Positions 1 to 6,102 of a stretch of 6,757 nt of DNA are shown here, in pieces. The translations under genes were made by a program, and so were the position numbers. The stretch spans positions 1 to 6,757 of the forward strand of contig JAKAWF010000186.1 of NCBI GenBank assembly GCA_021817025.1. The letters run 5' to 3'. How positions within the stretch are numbered: position 1 is the stretch's first letter; every line of letters starts with the position of its first letter. The notes under the pieces were generated by a model. That model had not been told where the DNA came from. It made no database searches and saw only the letters and a program-made list of their open reading frames with translations. The DNA is from a bacterium (GTDB lineage Bacteria; Chloroflexota; Dormibacteria; UBA8260; Bog-877).

Positions 1-205
1 AGCCGCCATTCCGGGACCTGGTCCGCACGTCCAACCCGAGGCCGCGGGCCACTGCTACGGTGGCGTCCCGGGATGCGTCATCGACCACCAGGACATGGTC
101 GGCAGAGCCCTGGGGCAAGTCTGCGACGGTGAGCCCGATGGTGCGCTCCGCCTGGTACGCAGGCAGAACCACCACCGTGTACGGCGTCTGACTCGCTGGC
201 ATCAT
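1..205 (-). CDS. GT2 family glycosyltransferase, N-terminal fragment (polyprenyl-phosphate sugar synthase-like)
   Basis: The first 68 residues of a cytoplasmic nucleotide-sugar-dependent glycosyltransferase; the rest lies beyond the left edge. The fragment reads through the start of a GT-A Rossmann-like fold: strand VVVLPAYQAERT (residues 11-22), helix TIGLTVADLP, then HVLVVDDASRDAT (37-49) with the paired aspartates that bind the nucleotide sugar in GT2 enzymes, then ARGLGLDV and a closing RNGG. This order matches the dolichyl-phosphate mannose/glucose synthase branch, where RNGG is usually followed by YGGN. Such enzymes transfer a sugar from a nucleotide donor to polyprenyl phosphate at the inner membrane face. 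Two adjacent ATG codons (205 and 202) follow GGGGAGAG. The second has the better Shine-Dalgarno spacing, so the start could be 202. The gene is divergent from the membrane protein at 586. Family assignment is firm; donor and acceptor are unknown. Confidence 0.88.
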   Translation of the reverse strand, partial: MMPASQTPYTVVVLPAYQAERTIGLTVADLPQGSADHVLVVDDASRDATVAVARGLGLDVRTRSRNGG

Positions 206-585
206 CTCTCCCCAGGTGGGCGCGCAGCCTAGACCGGCGGTCGGCGTGGCTCATTGTGGCAGGCCGACAGGGCTCGAAGCGCCTGCGCCGGCATTGTTAC
301 CGGGCCGCGACCGCGGGAATCCATGTCCACCTTGCCCTGGAACCGGTGTGTCCTCGACCGCGCTAGCCCGAACTTGGCCTAACATGGCACACCTATTGGC
401 GGAAGCGGCCCGGCCCTCAGGGCGGGGCCGTGGCAAGCCCCCGCAGGAGGAGGAGGTGCCGACATTCCTTGGTCCCGCCATCGAAGGGGTCAGGGTGGCC
501 AGGCTGAAGGCGACGTGCCGGAGGTCTCGCACAAGTCGCCAAGCGCCAGGTGGGGCGGCCACGATATACGGGGATGCGCTAGGTC
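206..585. other. Divergent intergenic region, no convincing gene
   Basis: This 380-base stretch separates the divergent starts of the GT2 gene and the membrane protein gene and must hold both promoters. Frames open on both strands (for example 216-602 plus and 251-607 minus) encode Pro/Arg/Gly/Ala-rich sequence with no fold-like pattern, as expected by chance in GC-rich DNA. Visible structure: a GC-rich inverted repeat at 406-430, a purine-rich GGAGGAGGAGG tract ending at 456, and weak -10-like hexamers. These are TAACAT at 380-385 on the plus strand and TAGGCT at 231-226 on the minus strand; the latter lies about 20 bases before the GT2 start. Neither has a recognisable -35 at normal spacing, so no promoter is called. 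Confidence 0.55.
406..430. repeat. GC-rich inverted repeat in divergent promoter region
   Basis: Arms 406-417 and 419-430 are complementary at 11 of 12 positions (single G:G mismatch at 412/424), around a central C at 418. As RNA on either strand it would form a stable hairpin with a three-base loop. No T-tract follows on the plus strand, so it is not a classical intrinsic terminator. It lies between the divergent starts at 205 and 586, so an operator or leader-RNA structure is possible. Function is inferred from position only; strong dyads also arise by chance in GC-rich DNA. Confidence 0.45.
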
Positions 586-2349
586 GTGGCCGATTTCCCT
601 GAGGCACCGGGGCGCATGCGCGCCGATGTGACCGCCCCTTATCTGAACGTGGACCCGGCCGGAGAGCGCTTTCTCATTCGGGGCGCCCATCGCCTCCAGC
701 GGCCGATGGCCAGCTTCATGCTGGCGCTGTTGGCATATCTCGTGACCCTTGCGCTGCTTCTGCCACGGGGCGTGAACCCGCTTTCGGCTGCCCACTTCCT
801 GGGAATCGGCGCTGACCCGACGCTCTTCGCCTGGGCGCTCAGCTGGTGGCCCTACGCACTGACCCATGGACTCAATCCCTTCGTAACCCACACGGTCTGG
901 GCTCCCCAAGGTTTCAATCTCGCGTGGGACACCTCAGTTCCGTCGGTGGCACTGCTAATCTGGCCCGTCACCGGAGCGGCCGGTCCAGTGGTCGCCTACA
1001 ACGTCGCCATCATGGCGAGCCCGGTCCTTGCTGCACTTGCGGCATTCGGCCTCTGCCGCGAGCTTACGGGGCGGACCTGGCCGGCGGTCGTGGGGGGCTG
1101 GCTGTTCGGGTACGGACCTTACGAGACCGGTCAGCTGCTTGGCCACTTGCACCTCACGTTCATCTTCCCGGTGCCGCTGCTGATGTGGCTGGCGGTGCGC
1201 CGCTGGCGGGGCGCAATGGGCGGGTACACCTACGCCGGACTTTCCGCGCTGGCTTTGGCACTCCTGCTGGGAGTGTCCGTTGAGGTGTATCTCACCTTCA
1301 CGCTGATGGCGGCCCTGCTGGCGCTCCTCACTTGGATGCTGGTGCCCGATCAGCGTGGCCACTTGTACTCACTGCTGCGATGGGGATCGTCCGCCTACGC
1401 TGGTTCCCTGGTTCTGACCCTGCCGTTCCTGTACTACTTGATCATTGGAATGGGCGCAGCCCCGGGATCACTTCATTCCCCCGTGGTCTACTCCGCAGAT
1501 GTCCTCAACTTCGTGTTTCCGACCCCCATCACGACGCTCGGCAGCGCCGCGAGCCTGCCCGTGACAAGCCGATTCACTGGCAACCTGGCGGAGAACGGAG
1601 CTTTCGTGGGGCTCCCGCTCCTGGGGCTCTTGACATGGTGGGTATGGCGCAGCCGACGCGACAGGTGGACCAGGGTTCTGGCCCTCGCTGCGCTTGCCTG
1701 CCTGGTGGCCGAACTGGGGCCCAAGCTCCACGTTGGGGGCCTGGTCGGCGGGCACCTTCCCTGGATCCTGCTGAGCAAGCTGCCGCTCCTGAAACAGATC
1801 CTGCCGGTGCGCTTGGCCATGTACTTCGACCTCATGGCGGCGGTCACCGCGGCCATCATCCTAGCCCGCCTATCGCGGGGCCGAGCCCTTGCCGCATCAC
1901 TGATCGCGGCCATTATGGTGCTTTCGTGGTGGCCGGCCTCCTGGCCCGCCACCAAGGTAGTCACTCCCCCGCTGCTCCGGCCGCAGAACATTCGCCAGGA
2001 GTTCCGGGCCCATGAGACGCTCGTGGTGCTGCCGTACGGCGCGGCGGGCCAGTCCATGATTTGGCAGGCCACCGACCAGATGTACTTTAACATGGCAGGC
2101 GGATACCTGAGCTTTGTCCCGAAGTCCCTGGCCAAGCTGCGGTTGGTGCGCGAGCTGTACGGGACGCTCGCACCGGGCAAGCACTTTGGCGCGAGCCTGC
2201 TCGCCTTCTGTCACTCGCACGGGGTGGTGGCGGTGGTGGCCACCAGGGGAACGCCTCCGCCCCTGATGACCGACCTCAGCACCTTGAGCTGGAGGACGTC
2301 GATCGAGAAGGGGGCCGTGGTCTACTGGGTACCGAGCGCCGGCAGTTGA
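586..2349 (+). CDS. Polytopic membrane protein, probable GT-C type glycosyltransferase
   Basis: A 587-residue integral membrane protein. A basic N-terminus is followed by hydrophobic segments at about 42-60, 118-155, 165-175, 188-205, 216-250, 268-288, 340-352, 360-378, 385-400 and 410-450. A soluble region runs from about 455 to the end. The first loop carries GADPTLFAWALSWWP (75-89), the place where GT-C enzymes keep a catalytic acidic residue (candidate Asp77). NPF, APQGFNLAW, GQLLGHLHL and FPTPITTLG follow and recur in a large family of bacterial membrane proteins related to GT39/YfhO-type glycosyltransferases. These enzymes use polyprenyl-phosphate sugars on the outer membrane face; donor and acceptor are unknown here. 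The C-terminal part includes VVLPYGAAGQSMIWQA and is predicted extracytoplasmic. Start is uncertain: GTG at 586 has weak ribosome-binding signal, and in-frame ATG at 616 or 706 is possible. It ends 6 bases before the convergent gene's stop. Confidence 0.8.
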   Translation: MADFPEAPGRMRADVTAPYLNVDPAGERFLIRGAHRLQRPMASFMLALLAYLVTLALLLPRGVNPLSAAHFLGIGADPTLFAWALSWWPYALTHGLNPFVTHTVWAPQGFNLAWDTSVPSVALLIWPVTGAAGPVVAYNVAIMASPVLAALAAFGLCRELTGRTWPAVVGGWLFGYGPYETGQLLGHLHLTFIFPVPLLMWLAVRRWRGAMGGYTYAGLSALALALLLGVSVEVYLTFTLMAALLALLTWMLVPDQRGHLYSLLRWGSSAYAGSLVLTLPFLYYLIIGMGAAPGSLHSPVVYSADVLNFVFPTPITTLGSAASLPVTSRFTGNLAENGAFVGLPLLGLLTWWVWRSRRDRWTRVLALAALACLVAELGPKLHVGGLVGGHLPWILLSKLPLLKQILPVRLAMYFDLMAAVTAAIILARLSRGRALAASLIAAIMVLSWWPASWPATKVVTPPLLRPQNIRQEFRAHETLVVLPYGAAGQSMIWQATDQMYFNMAGGYLSFVPKSLAKLRLVRELYGTLAPGKHFGASLLAFCHSHGVVAVVATRGTPPPLMTDLSTLSWRTSIEKGAVVYWVPSAGS

Positions 2350-2355
2350 AGTGAC

Positions 2356-3930
2356 TCACGCCCCTGGTCCAGCCCGATTGCGGCCCTTGCTTCGAACCGC
2401 CCGTAGGCCTGGCCTACGTAGAGCGGTCGGCCACACCCGCCGCAGGCCGTCGGCAGCTGAACCGCTCCCAAGGATGCACCATGTACCCATCTCGGAAAAC
2501 AGTGCCAGCTGCGTGAAGACCATTGTTCGGGGCAACGAGGCGGCCAGCCAACCTCTAATGCCCAGACTTCCCACAGCATAGGTGAACACCAGTGCACCGA
2601 GATACCCCGTCGTGACAGCCCATAGAAGCCACGGGGAGCCGAGCCCCGCGGCCTGCCGCGCATGGCGCCATCGCAACCCGCCAACCTCCTCGACGCTCAT
2701 CGCGAGCCCAAGCAACGGCAGATAGGGAAGCAGCGCTATACCGATAAAGTGAAGCCTTAGGCCACTCGACTCCCGCAAGGTGGACGCGGAGAAAAAGCGA
2801 TTCTCAACATGCATAGCATGCAAACCTAAGAACCACACTGCCCCGCTCCCCAAGGCGACGAGCCCACCGATCGCCACTCTGCCGCTCACAGCGCCCCAAT
2901 GGGCTGGTTGAGAGCGCGCCCGTGCCCGTAGGCTTCGGCGCATGCGGTCCCAAAGTGGCCCGGCGGCGCACGATGAAAAGACCCGGAGATATCGAAGAGC
3001 CATTAGCGCAGCCACCATCAGCGCGGTGACCAGTCCTTCGGTCTTGGTGAAACTGGCGATGAGGCAGCACAGCGTGGCCGTAGCAAAGTAGTCGCGACGG
3101 CAAGGCAACACCAGTCCGTACATGAGAGCCGCCGTTGCGCACGCGGCCCATAACAAGTCGGCATCCCCCCCCAGTGAGTAGGGTGCGTCCAAGGTGAAGC
3201 CCTGGAGGCACAGCCCGCCTGCGACAAGGACGGCGACGGCACCTTGGATGCCACGGTGTGCGCTGCGGACGTGCACTAGGCCGCTGGCTGCGACAAATAG
3301 CGCGCACGAATTGAGGACGGCCACCAGTGCCGCCGCGGCGGGCGCGCTGAGCGCGAACCTGAGGAGGCCCGAGGTGGCGATGGCCGCCGAAACAAGCGGC
3401 GGATACGAGGGGTTGCTGAAGGAGTAGGCGGGGTTGAGAAGGTTTGCTCGGTACTGTCGATGTCCCGCCAGTATCCAGGTGGCGTGAAAAATCCAGATGG
3501 CGTTGGCGTCATGGGTAACGTACTTGGCGCTGAGGAGAGCAAGCGGAGCTCCGCAGGCGGCGGCGAGACAGAGTGAAGGGAGCACCTTGAAGGCATACGG
3601 ACGATGCGAACGCGACGGCGGAGAGGTGCGCTTCGAGACCCAGCGCCTCTCCGGGACTAAGCGAATCTGGCCGGGTTTAAGCGGGGAGGAGCGCCTCGCG
3701 CCTAGAACGTAGGCGGCGCACACCGCGTTCGAGGCAATGCCCAAACCTACGAACCAGAGCGGAAATGTGCCACCGATGAGCAACTCACCCTCGGCTGCCC
3801 AGGCCGCCAGAAGGGCCCCGCCCAGGGGTGCGAGGGCGACTGCGGTCAGACGACGGCCAACGATGAGGAACATGGGGGCAAGGCCCACGACGGAAAGGGT
3901 CACGAGGGTGACCAGCACGAATGGTGTCAC
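2356..3930 (-). CDS. GT-C type membrane glycosyltransferase (GT39/ArnT-like)
   Basis: A 524-residue polytopic membrane protein. A GTG start at 3930 overlaps the stop of the upstream small gene as GTGA. The frame stays open to 4146, but that extension is polar, lacks membrane segments and overlaps the small gene, so I reject it. Hydrophobic segments lie near 3-45, 57-76, 115-135, 180-220, 228-245, 258-276, 283-316, 352-371, 393-411, 433-452 and 465-487. The loop after the third segment holds HDANAIWIFHATWI (140-153), where Asp141 is the candidate GT-C catalytic acid. Next come SNPSYPPLVSA (172-182), GGDADLLWA (254-262) and SFTKTEGLV (293-301), resembling the KNEG motif of related GT-C proteins. 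A late GWLAASLPRT recalls the W..S..R motif of the same group. It probably transfers a sugar from a lipid carrier on the outer membrane face. Substrates are unknown. The C-terminal 30 residues are basic and likely cytoplasmic. Confidence 0.82.
   Translation of the reverse strand: MTPFVLVTLVTLSVVGLAPMFLIVGRRLTAVALAPLGGALLAAWAAEGELLIGGTFPLWFVGLGIASNAVCAAYVLGARRSSPLKPGQIRLVPERRWVSKRTSPPSRSHRPYAFKVLPSLCLAAACGAPLALLSAKYVTHDANAIWIFHATWILAGHRQYRANLLNPAYSFSNPSYPPLVSAAIATSGLLRFALSAPAAAALVAVLNSCALFVAASGLVHVRSAHRGIQGAVAVLVAGGLCLQGFTLDAPYSLGGDADLLWAACATAALMYGLVLPCRRDYFATATLCCLIASFTKTEGLVTALMVAALMALRYLRVFSSCAAGPLWDRMRRSLRARARSQPAHWGAVSGRVAIGGLVALGSGAVWFLGLHAMHVENRFFSASTLRESSGLRLHFIGIALLPYLPLLGLAMSVEEVGGLRWRHARQAAGLGSPWLLWAVTTGYLGALVFTYAVGSLGIRGWLAASLPRTMVFTQLALFSEMGTWCILGSGSAADGLRRVWPTALRRPGLRAVRSKGRNRAGPGA
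2402..2418. repeat. Perfect 8-bp palindrome around a single T near the convergent gene ends
   Basis: CGTAGGCC (2402-2409), T, GGCCTACG (2411-2418): a perfect dyad of 17 bases. It lies 53 bases past the stop of the plus-strand membrane protein gene and inside the last codons of the minus-strand gene. It could fold as a hairpin in the 3' end of either transcript. No T-run follows on either strand, so it is not a standard intrinsic terminator. A bidirectional 3'-end or mRNA-stabilising role is possible because the two genes leave only 6 bases between stops. Confidence 0.4.
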
Positions 3931-4319
3931 GATGTGGGGGCCACTCGCAGTGCAACGCGATCGCACACCTGGTGGGTAGGGGATCGTACCACCGTGACTT
4001 CCCAGTGCGCCGAGGTGACCGATGAGACCGGGTGTGCCCAGTTGTTGTTGAGTTCGAGGAGCATTTGCGTGAGACCACTTTCCTGACTGCCAAAGTAGAC
4101 CGACACCCTGGGCGGCAGTGCAGAGTGCAACTGGAGTGTGAGACACTGCCGCTCGCGAAGGCCCGCGGAGATCAAGTGGCGCGTGTCAGAAGAGAGAAGC
4201 GGGAAGAGCGCGGCAGTGGACGATTGGACAATCACTGCGATCATGTAGATCGCGACTGCCCCCAAGAGCAAGGGCTCAAGGAATGCGGTCGGCCTGGCGG
4301 GCGTGTGGTGATGATCCAA
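3927..4319 (-). CDS. Small single-span membrane protein, translationally coupled to the GT-C gene
   Basis: A 130-residue protein I do not recognise. A polar N-terminus (DHHHTPARP) precedes one hydrophobic segment (about residues 13-33, LEPLLLGAVAIYMIAVIVQS). The remaining roughly 95 residues are mostly polar and probably extracytoplasmic. They include RVSVYFGSQESGLTQMLLEL, an NNNWAHPV stretch, HWEVTVVRS and RVALRV, a strand/helix alternation suggesting a small folded domain. Two cysteines (59 and 119) could form a disulfide outside the membrane. The start is TTG at 4319, with AAGGAA eight bases upstream; no ATG or GTG gives a full membrane segment. Its TGA overlaps the next gene's GTG (GTGA, 3930-3927), the usual sign of coupled translation. 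Together with composition unlike the shadow frames, this supports a real gene. An accessory or acceptor-handling role with the GT-C partner is inference. Confidence 0.7.
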   Translation of the reverse strand: MDHHHTPARPTAFLEPLLLGAVAIYMIAVIVQSSTAALFPLLSSDTRHLISAGLRERQCLTLQLHSALPPRVSVYFGSQESGLTQMLLELNNNWAHPVSSVTSAHWEVTVVRSPTHQVCDRVALRVAPTS

Positions 4320-4567
4320 GCTTTGCGTTCCTTGGCCTTCTAGTGACCGTTGGGGGCGTGGGCGCGTGCAATGTGACGGCAGGACCCGCGGCGGTGCGGA
4401 CCAGCGCCCGGGGTTGGGACCATAACGCCGTTTGTGTGCGGCGACGCGAACTGCGGTCGGGGGGGACGCTCAGTCGCCCTCGGTAGGGGGCGTTGCGCAG
4501 ATGAGTCGCCGCCTCGGGTAGGGATGAGCGCCCCGGCACGTCAGCAGGGGCGACAGGGGGCTTGGGG
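4320..4567. other. Intergenic gap in the minus-strand cluster
   Basis: 248 bases between the GT87-like gene and the small membrane protein gene, both read leftward. A minus-strand frame across 4584-4276 encodes Arg/Pro/Ala-rich sequence without hydrophobic or domain-like pattern and overlaps both neighbours, so it is not called. I see no clear terminator (no hairpin followed by T) and no -10/-35 pair at standard spacing. A promoter for the coupled pair downstream may lie here; its existence cannot be read with confidence. Confidence 0.5.
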
Positions 4568-5869
4568 CTACAGTCTTGGGCCATGGGGTGCGGCCGTGGG
4601 CGATGGGGTGAACGATGGCGCCGGCGCGTGCAGGCCCAAGGCTACAGCCGGAGTGAGCCAGAGAACCGCCAAGTAATAGTAAACGGGCGCATGCCAGCTG
4701 ACGAGGAAAGAGAGGAAGGCTATCGGCACCATAGCCCATCCGAGGCTTGGCCGCCGAAGGGCGGTGACGGCGCAGCCGACTATGACCAAGATGAAGAGGA
4801 GAAGAAAGACAGGATGCCACTGCGAGTGGATGGCGAACAGGGTGGCGACGGTCGCGCCGAGGGGGAATTCGGGAAGGGTGACGAAGGTCCACAGTTGGTG
4901 TGGGAGGGCGGGATCCCAGAGCAACCATGGCAGGAGTGTCGCCATCAGCGCTGCCGCGAGCCAGCGCAGGCGCGTCTGGAAATTGGGCTGATGGGAGATG
5001 ATTGCGAGGTAGACGGGAGCGACTACCCATGAAATGGGGTTGGAGAGCAGGGCCAGGGCAAGCGCCACGGCGCTGACGCGGGGCCAGCGGAGTCGGGCGA
5101 AGGCGATGGCAAGGAGAAGGTAGGCAATCTCCTCAGGGTTCCAGCCGAAGGCATACCACAGGGAGGCGAGACCAGCGCACTGCCAGGCGATTAGCAGAGG
5201 GGGGAGATCAGGCTGCCGAATGAACATGAGGCCGAGGGCGAGGATGGTCAGAAGGCATACCCACAGGTCGATTTCGGCCCAAGAGGAGTAGGCCACTGGG
5301 AGGACCAGAAGGGCGGCGAGCGGGGGATAGCCAAAGGCTGGGAAACCCGAATGCGTCCCTGACTGTTGGTCGGCGCGCATTTGCGTGGCCACGGCTGTGG
5401 CTGACGGGTAGTGAGCGTCGTGCTGGAAGGGGCCAGTAGCAATAGGGGTGCTGGCGGTGCCGTGGAAATTGAGTGAGGCTTCACATTGCGGTTCATAGGT
5501 GAGGTAGGGGACCCTGCCGTGCATCAGATCCCGCGCCGCACAGGTCAGAGTGAGCGGCTGGTCCCATGTGGCCGGGATCTGGCCGACCGCGCTCACCCCG
5601 ATCGCGAGGGAGGCAGCGACGATGACGGCGGCGGCGGCGTTTTCTAATGCCGGCTGAACCGGTAGAGGTCTGGCCTGTGCGAGGATAGGCCTGGGAAGGA
5701 GCGCGTCGGCCGCAACCAGGGCCGCGGGCACTGGGAACCAGATGGCGAGCCAGGTTGGTGGTGAGGCCAGGGCGATCCAGCCTTCGCCAGCGGTGAAGAC
5801 GACCACACTGAGCAGGCCAATCAGCGCACGGTGCCCTTGACTGACCGCGGACGGACCTGCTGTGTGCAA
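4568..5869 (-). CDS. GT87 (DUF2029)-type polyprenyl-phosphate-dependent membrane glycosyltransferase
   Basis: A polytopic membrane protein of about 433 residues, normal for GT87. Numbering from TTG at 5869, hydrophobic segments lie at about 14-52, 75-95, 182-216, 222-240, 248-282, 300-320, 338-348, 352-374 and 380-412. After the third segment comes ATWDQPLTLTCAARDLMHGRVPY, with candidate catalytic Asp103 and the AARxLxxGxxPY pattern of the family. FGYPPLAALLVLPVAY (179-194) matches its YPPL/P motif, and SNPISWVVAPVY (276-287) stands where GT87 proteins have a P-rich membrane entry. GT87 members are GT-C enzymes that transfer mannose or related sugars from polyprenyl phosphate to lipids or glycans outside the membrane. 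The start is uncertain: TTG 5869 follows GGGGG nine bases upstream, and GTG 5911 is also in frame. The frame continues to 6127, but that part is polar and overlaps the prfB start. It heads the leftward cluster, 248 bases from the next gene. Confidence 0.8.
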   Translation of the reverse strand: MHTAGPSAVSQGHRALIGLLSVVVFTAGEGWIALASPPTWLAIWFPVPAALVAADALLPRPILAQARPLPVQPALENAAAAVIVAASLAIGVSAVGQIPATWDQPLTLTCAARDLMHGRVPYLTYEPQCEASLNFHGTASTPIATGPFQHDAHYPSATAVATQMRADQQSGTHSGFPAFGYPPLAALLVLPVAYSSWAEIDLWVCLLTILALGLMFIRQPDLPPLLIAWQCAGLASLWYAFGWNPEEIAYLLLAIAFARLRWPRVSAVALALALLSNPISWVVAPVYLAIISHQPNFQTRLRWLAAALMATLLPWLLWDPALPHQLWTFVTLPEFPLGATVATLFAIHSQWHPVFLLLFILVIVGCAVTALRRPSLGWAMVPIAFLSFLVSWHAPVYYYLAVLWLTPAVALGLHAPAPSFTPSPTAAPHGPRL

Positions 5870-5982
5870 GTCCGAGCGCCCCCAGGGCCTCAGCGGATCG
5901 ACGGGAGACACGTTTTGCCGCGGGGGACCCCGGCCGAGAGTATCTGCACCATCATCGATAGTCTGAGGCGGGCCACGCGCCT

Positions 5983-6008
5983 GCGGGGTGACAAGTCGGT
6001 CACCGCGC
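5983..6008. repeat. Imperfect palindrome between divergent prfB and GT87-like gene
   Basis: GGTGAC (5987-5992) and GTCACC (5999-6004) are perfect inverted arms around a six-base centre. After one G:G mismatch (5986/6005), pairing resumes with GCG (5983-5985) and CGC (6006-6008). That gives nine pairs in ten positions. It lies about 95 bases before the prfB start and 75-115 bases before the candidate starts of the divergent gene. The shape suits a dimeric regulator operator or an RNA hairpin; neither can be shown from sequence alone. Confidence 0.4.
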
Positions 6009-6090
6009 GCCCGGAGTCGCGGAACGTACGGTCTGCGGGTCTGTGGGTCCTCGTGGCCGCGAGCACCCCGCCCGAGCCCAGGGCACTTGG

Positions 6091-6096
6091 TAGAGT
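6091..6096 (+). promoter_or_regulatory. Candidate -10 (TAGAGT) giving a leaderless prfB mRNA
   Basis: TAGAGT fits the TANNNT -10 pattern common upstream of leaderless genes in several high-GC phyla. It ends six bases before the prfB ATG at 6103, so initiation at normal distance would place the first transcribed base at or next to the A of ATG. The bases between (TGGGGC) place no Shine-Dalgarno at usable spacing; the GGGG run ends one base before ATG. No TTGACA-like -35 is seen 16-18 bases upstream, which weakens the call. Confidence 0.45.
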
Positions 6097-6102
6097 TGGG
6101 GC

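Noticed and set aside
216..602. Open frame of 128 codons on the plus strand
   Set aside because: Pro/Arg/Gly-rich translation without domain pattern, in a GC-rich divergent intergenic region; only its last 48 codons have a plausible ribosome-binding tract, reported separately as a weak finding.
490..909. Open frame of 139 codons on the minus strand
   Set aside because: Largely antisense to the start of the membrane protein gene; composition is that of a shadow frame.
1332..2015. Open frame of 227 codons on the plus strand
   Set aside because: Lies inside the 586-2349 gene in another frame; Pro/Gly/Arg-rich shadow sequence.
1488..2180. Open frame of 230 codons on the minus strand
   Set aside because: Antisense to the membrane segments of the 586-2349 gene; Arg/Ser/Ala-rich and without coherent hydrophobic or catalytic motifs.
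4320..4567. Possible terminator or promoter between the GT87-like gene and the small gene
   Set aside because: No hairpin with a T-tract and no -10/-35 pair at standard spacing; weak hexamers such as TTGCAC are not followed by a credible -10.
4470..5030. Open frame of 186 codons on the minus strand
   Set aside because: Overlaps the C-terminal half of the GT87-like gene in another frame and reads as Pro/Arg/Ser/His-rich shadow sequence.
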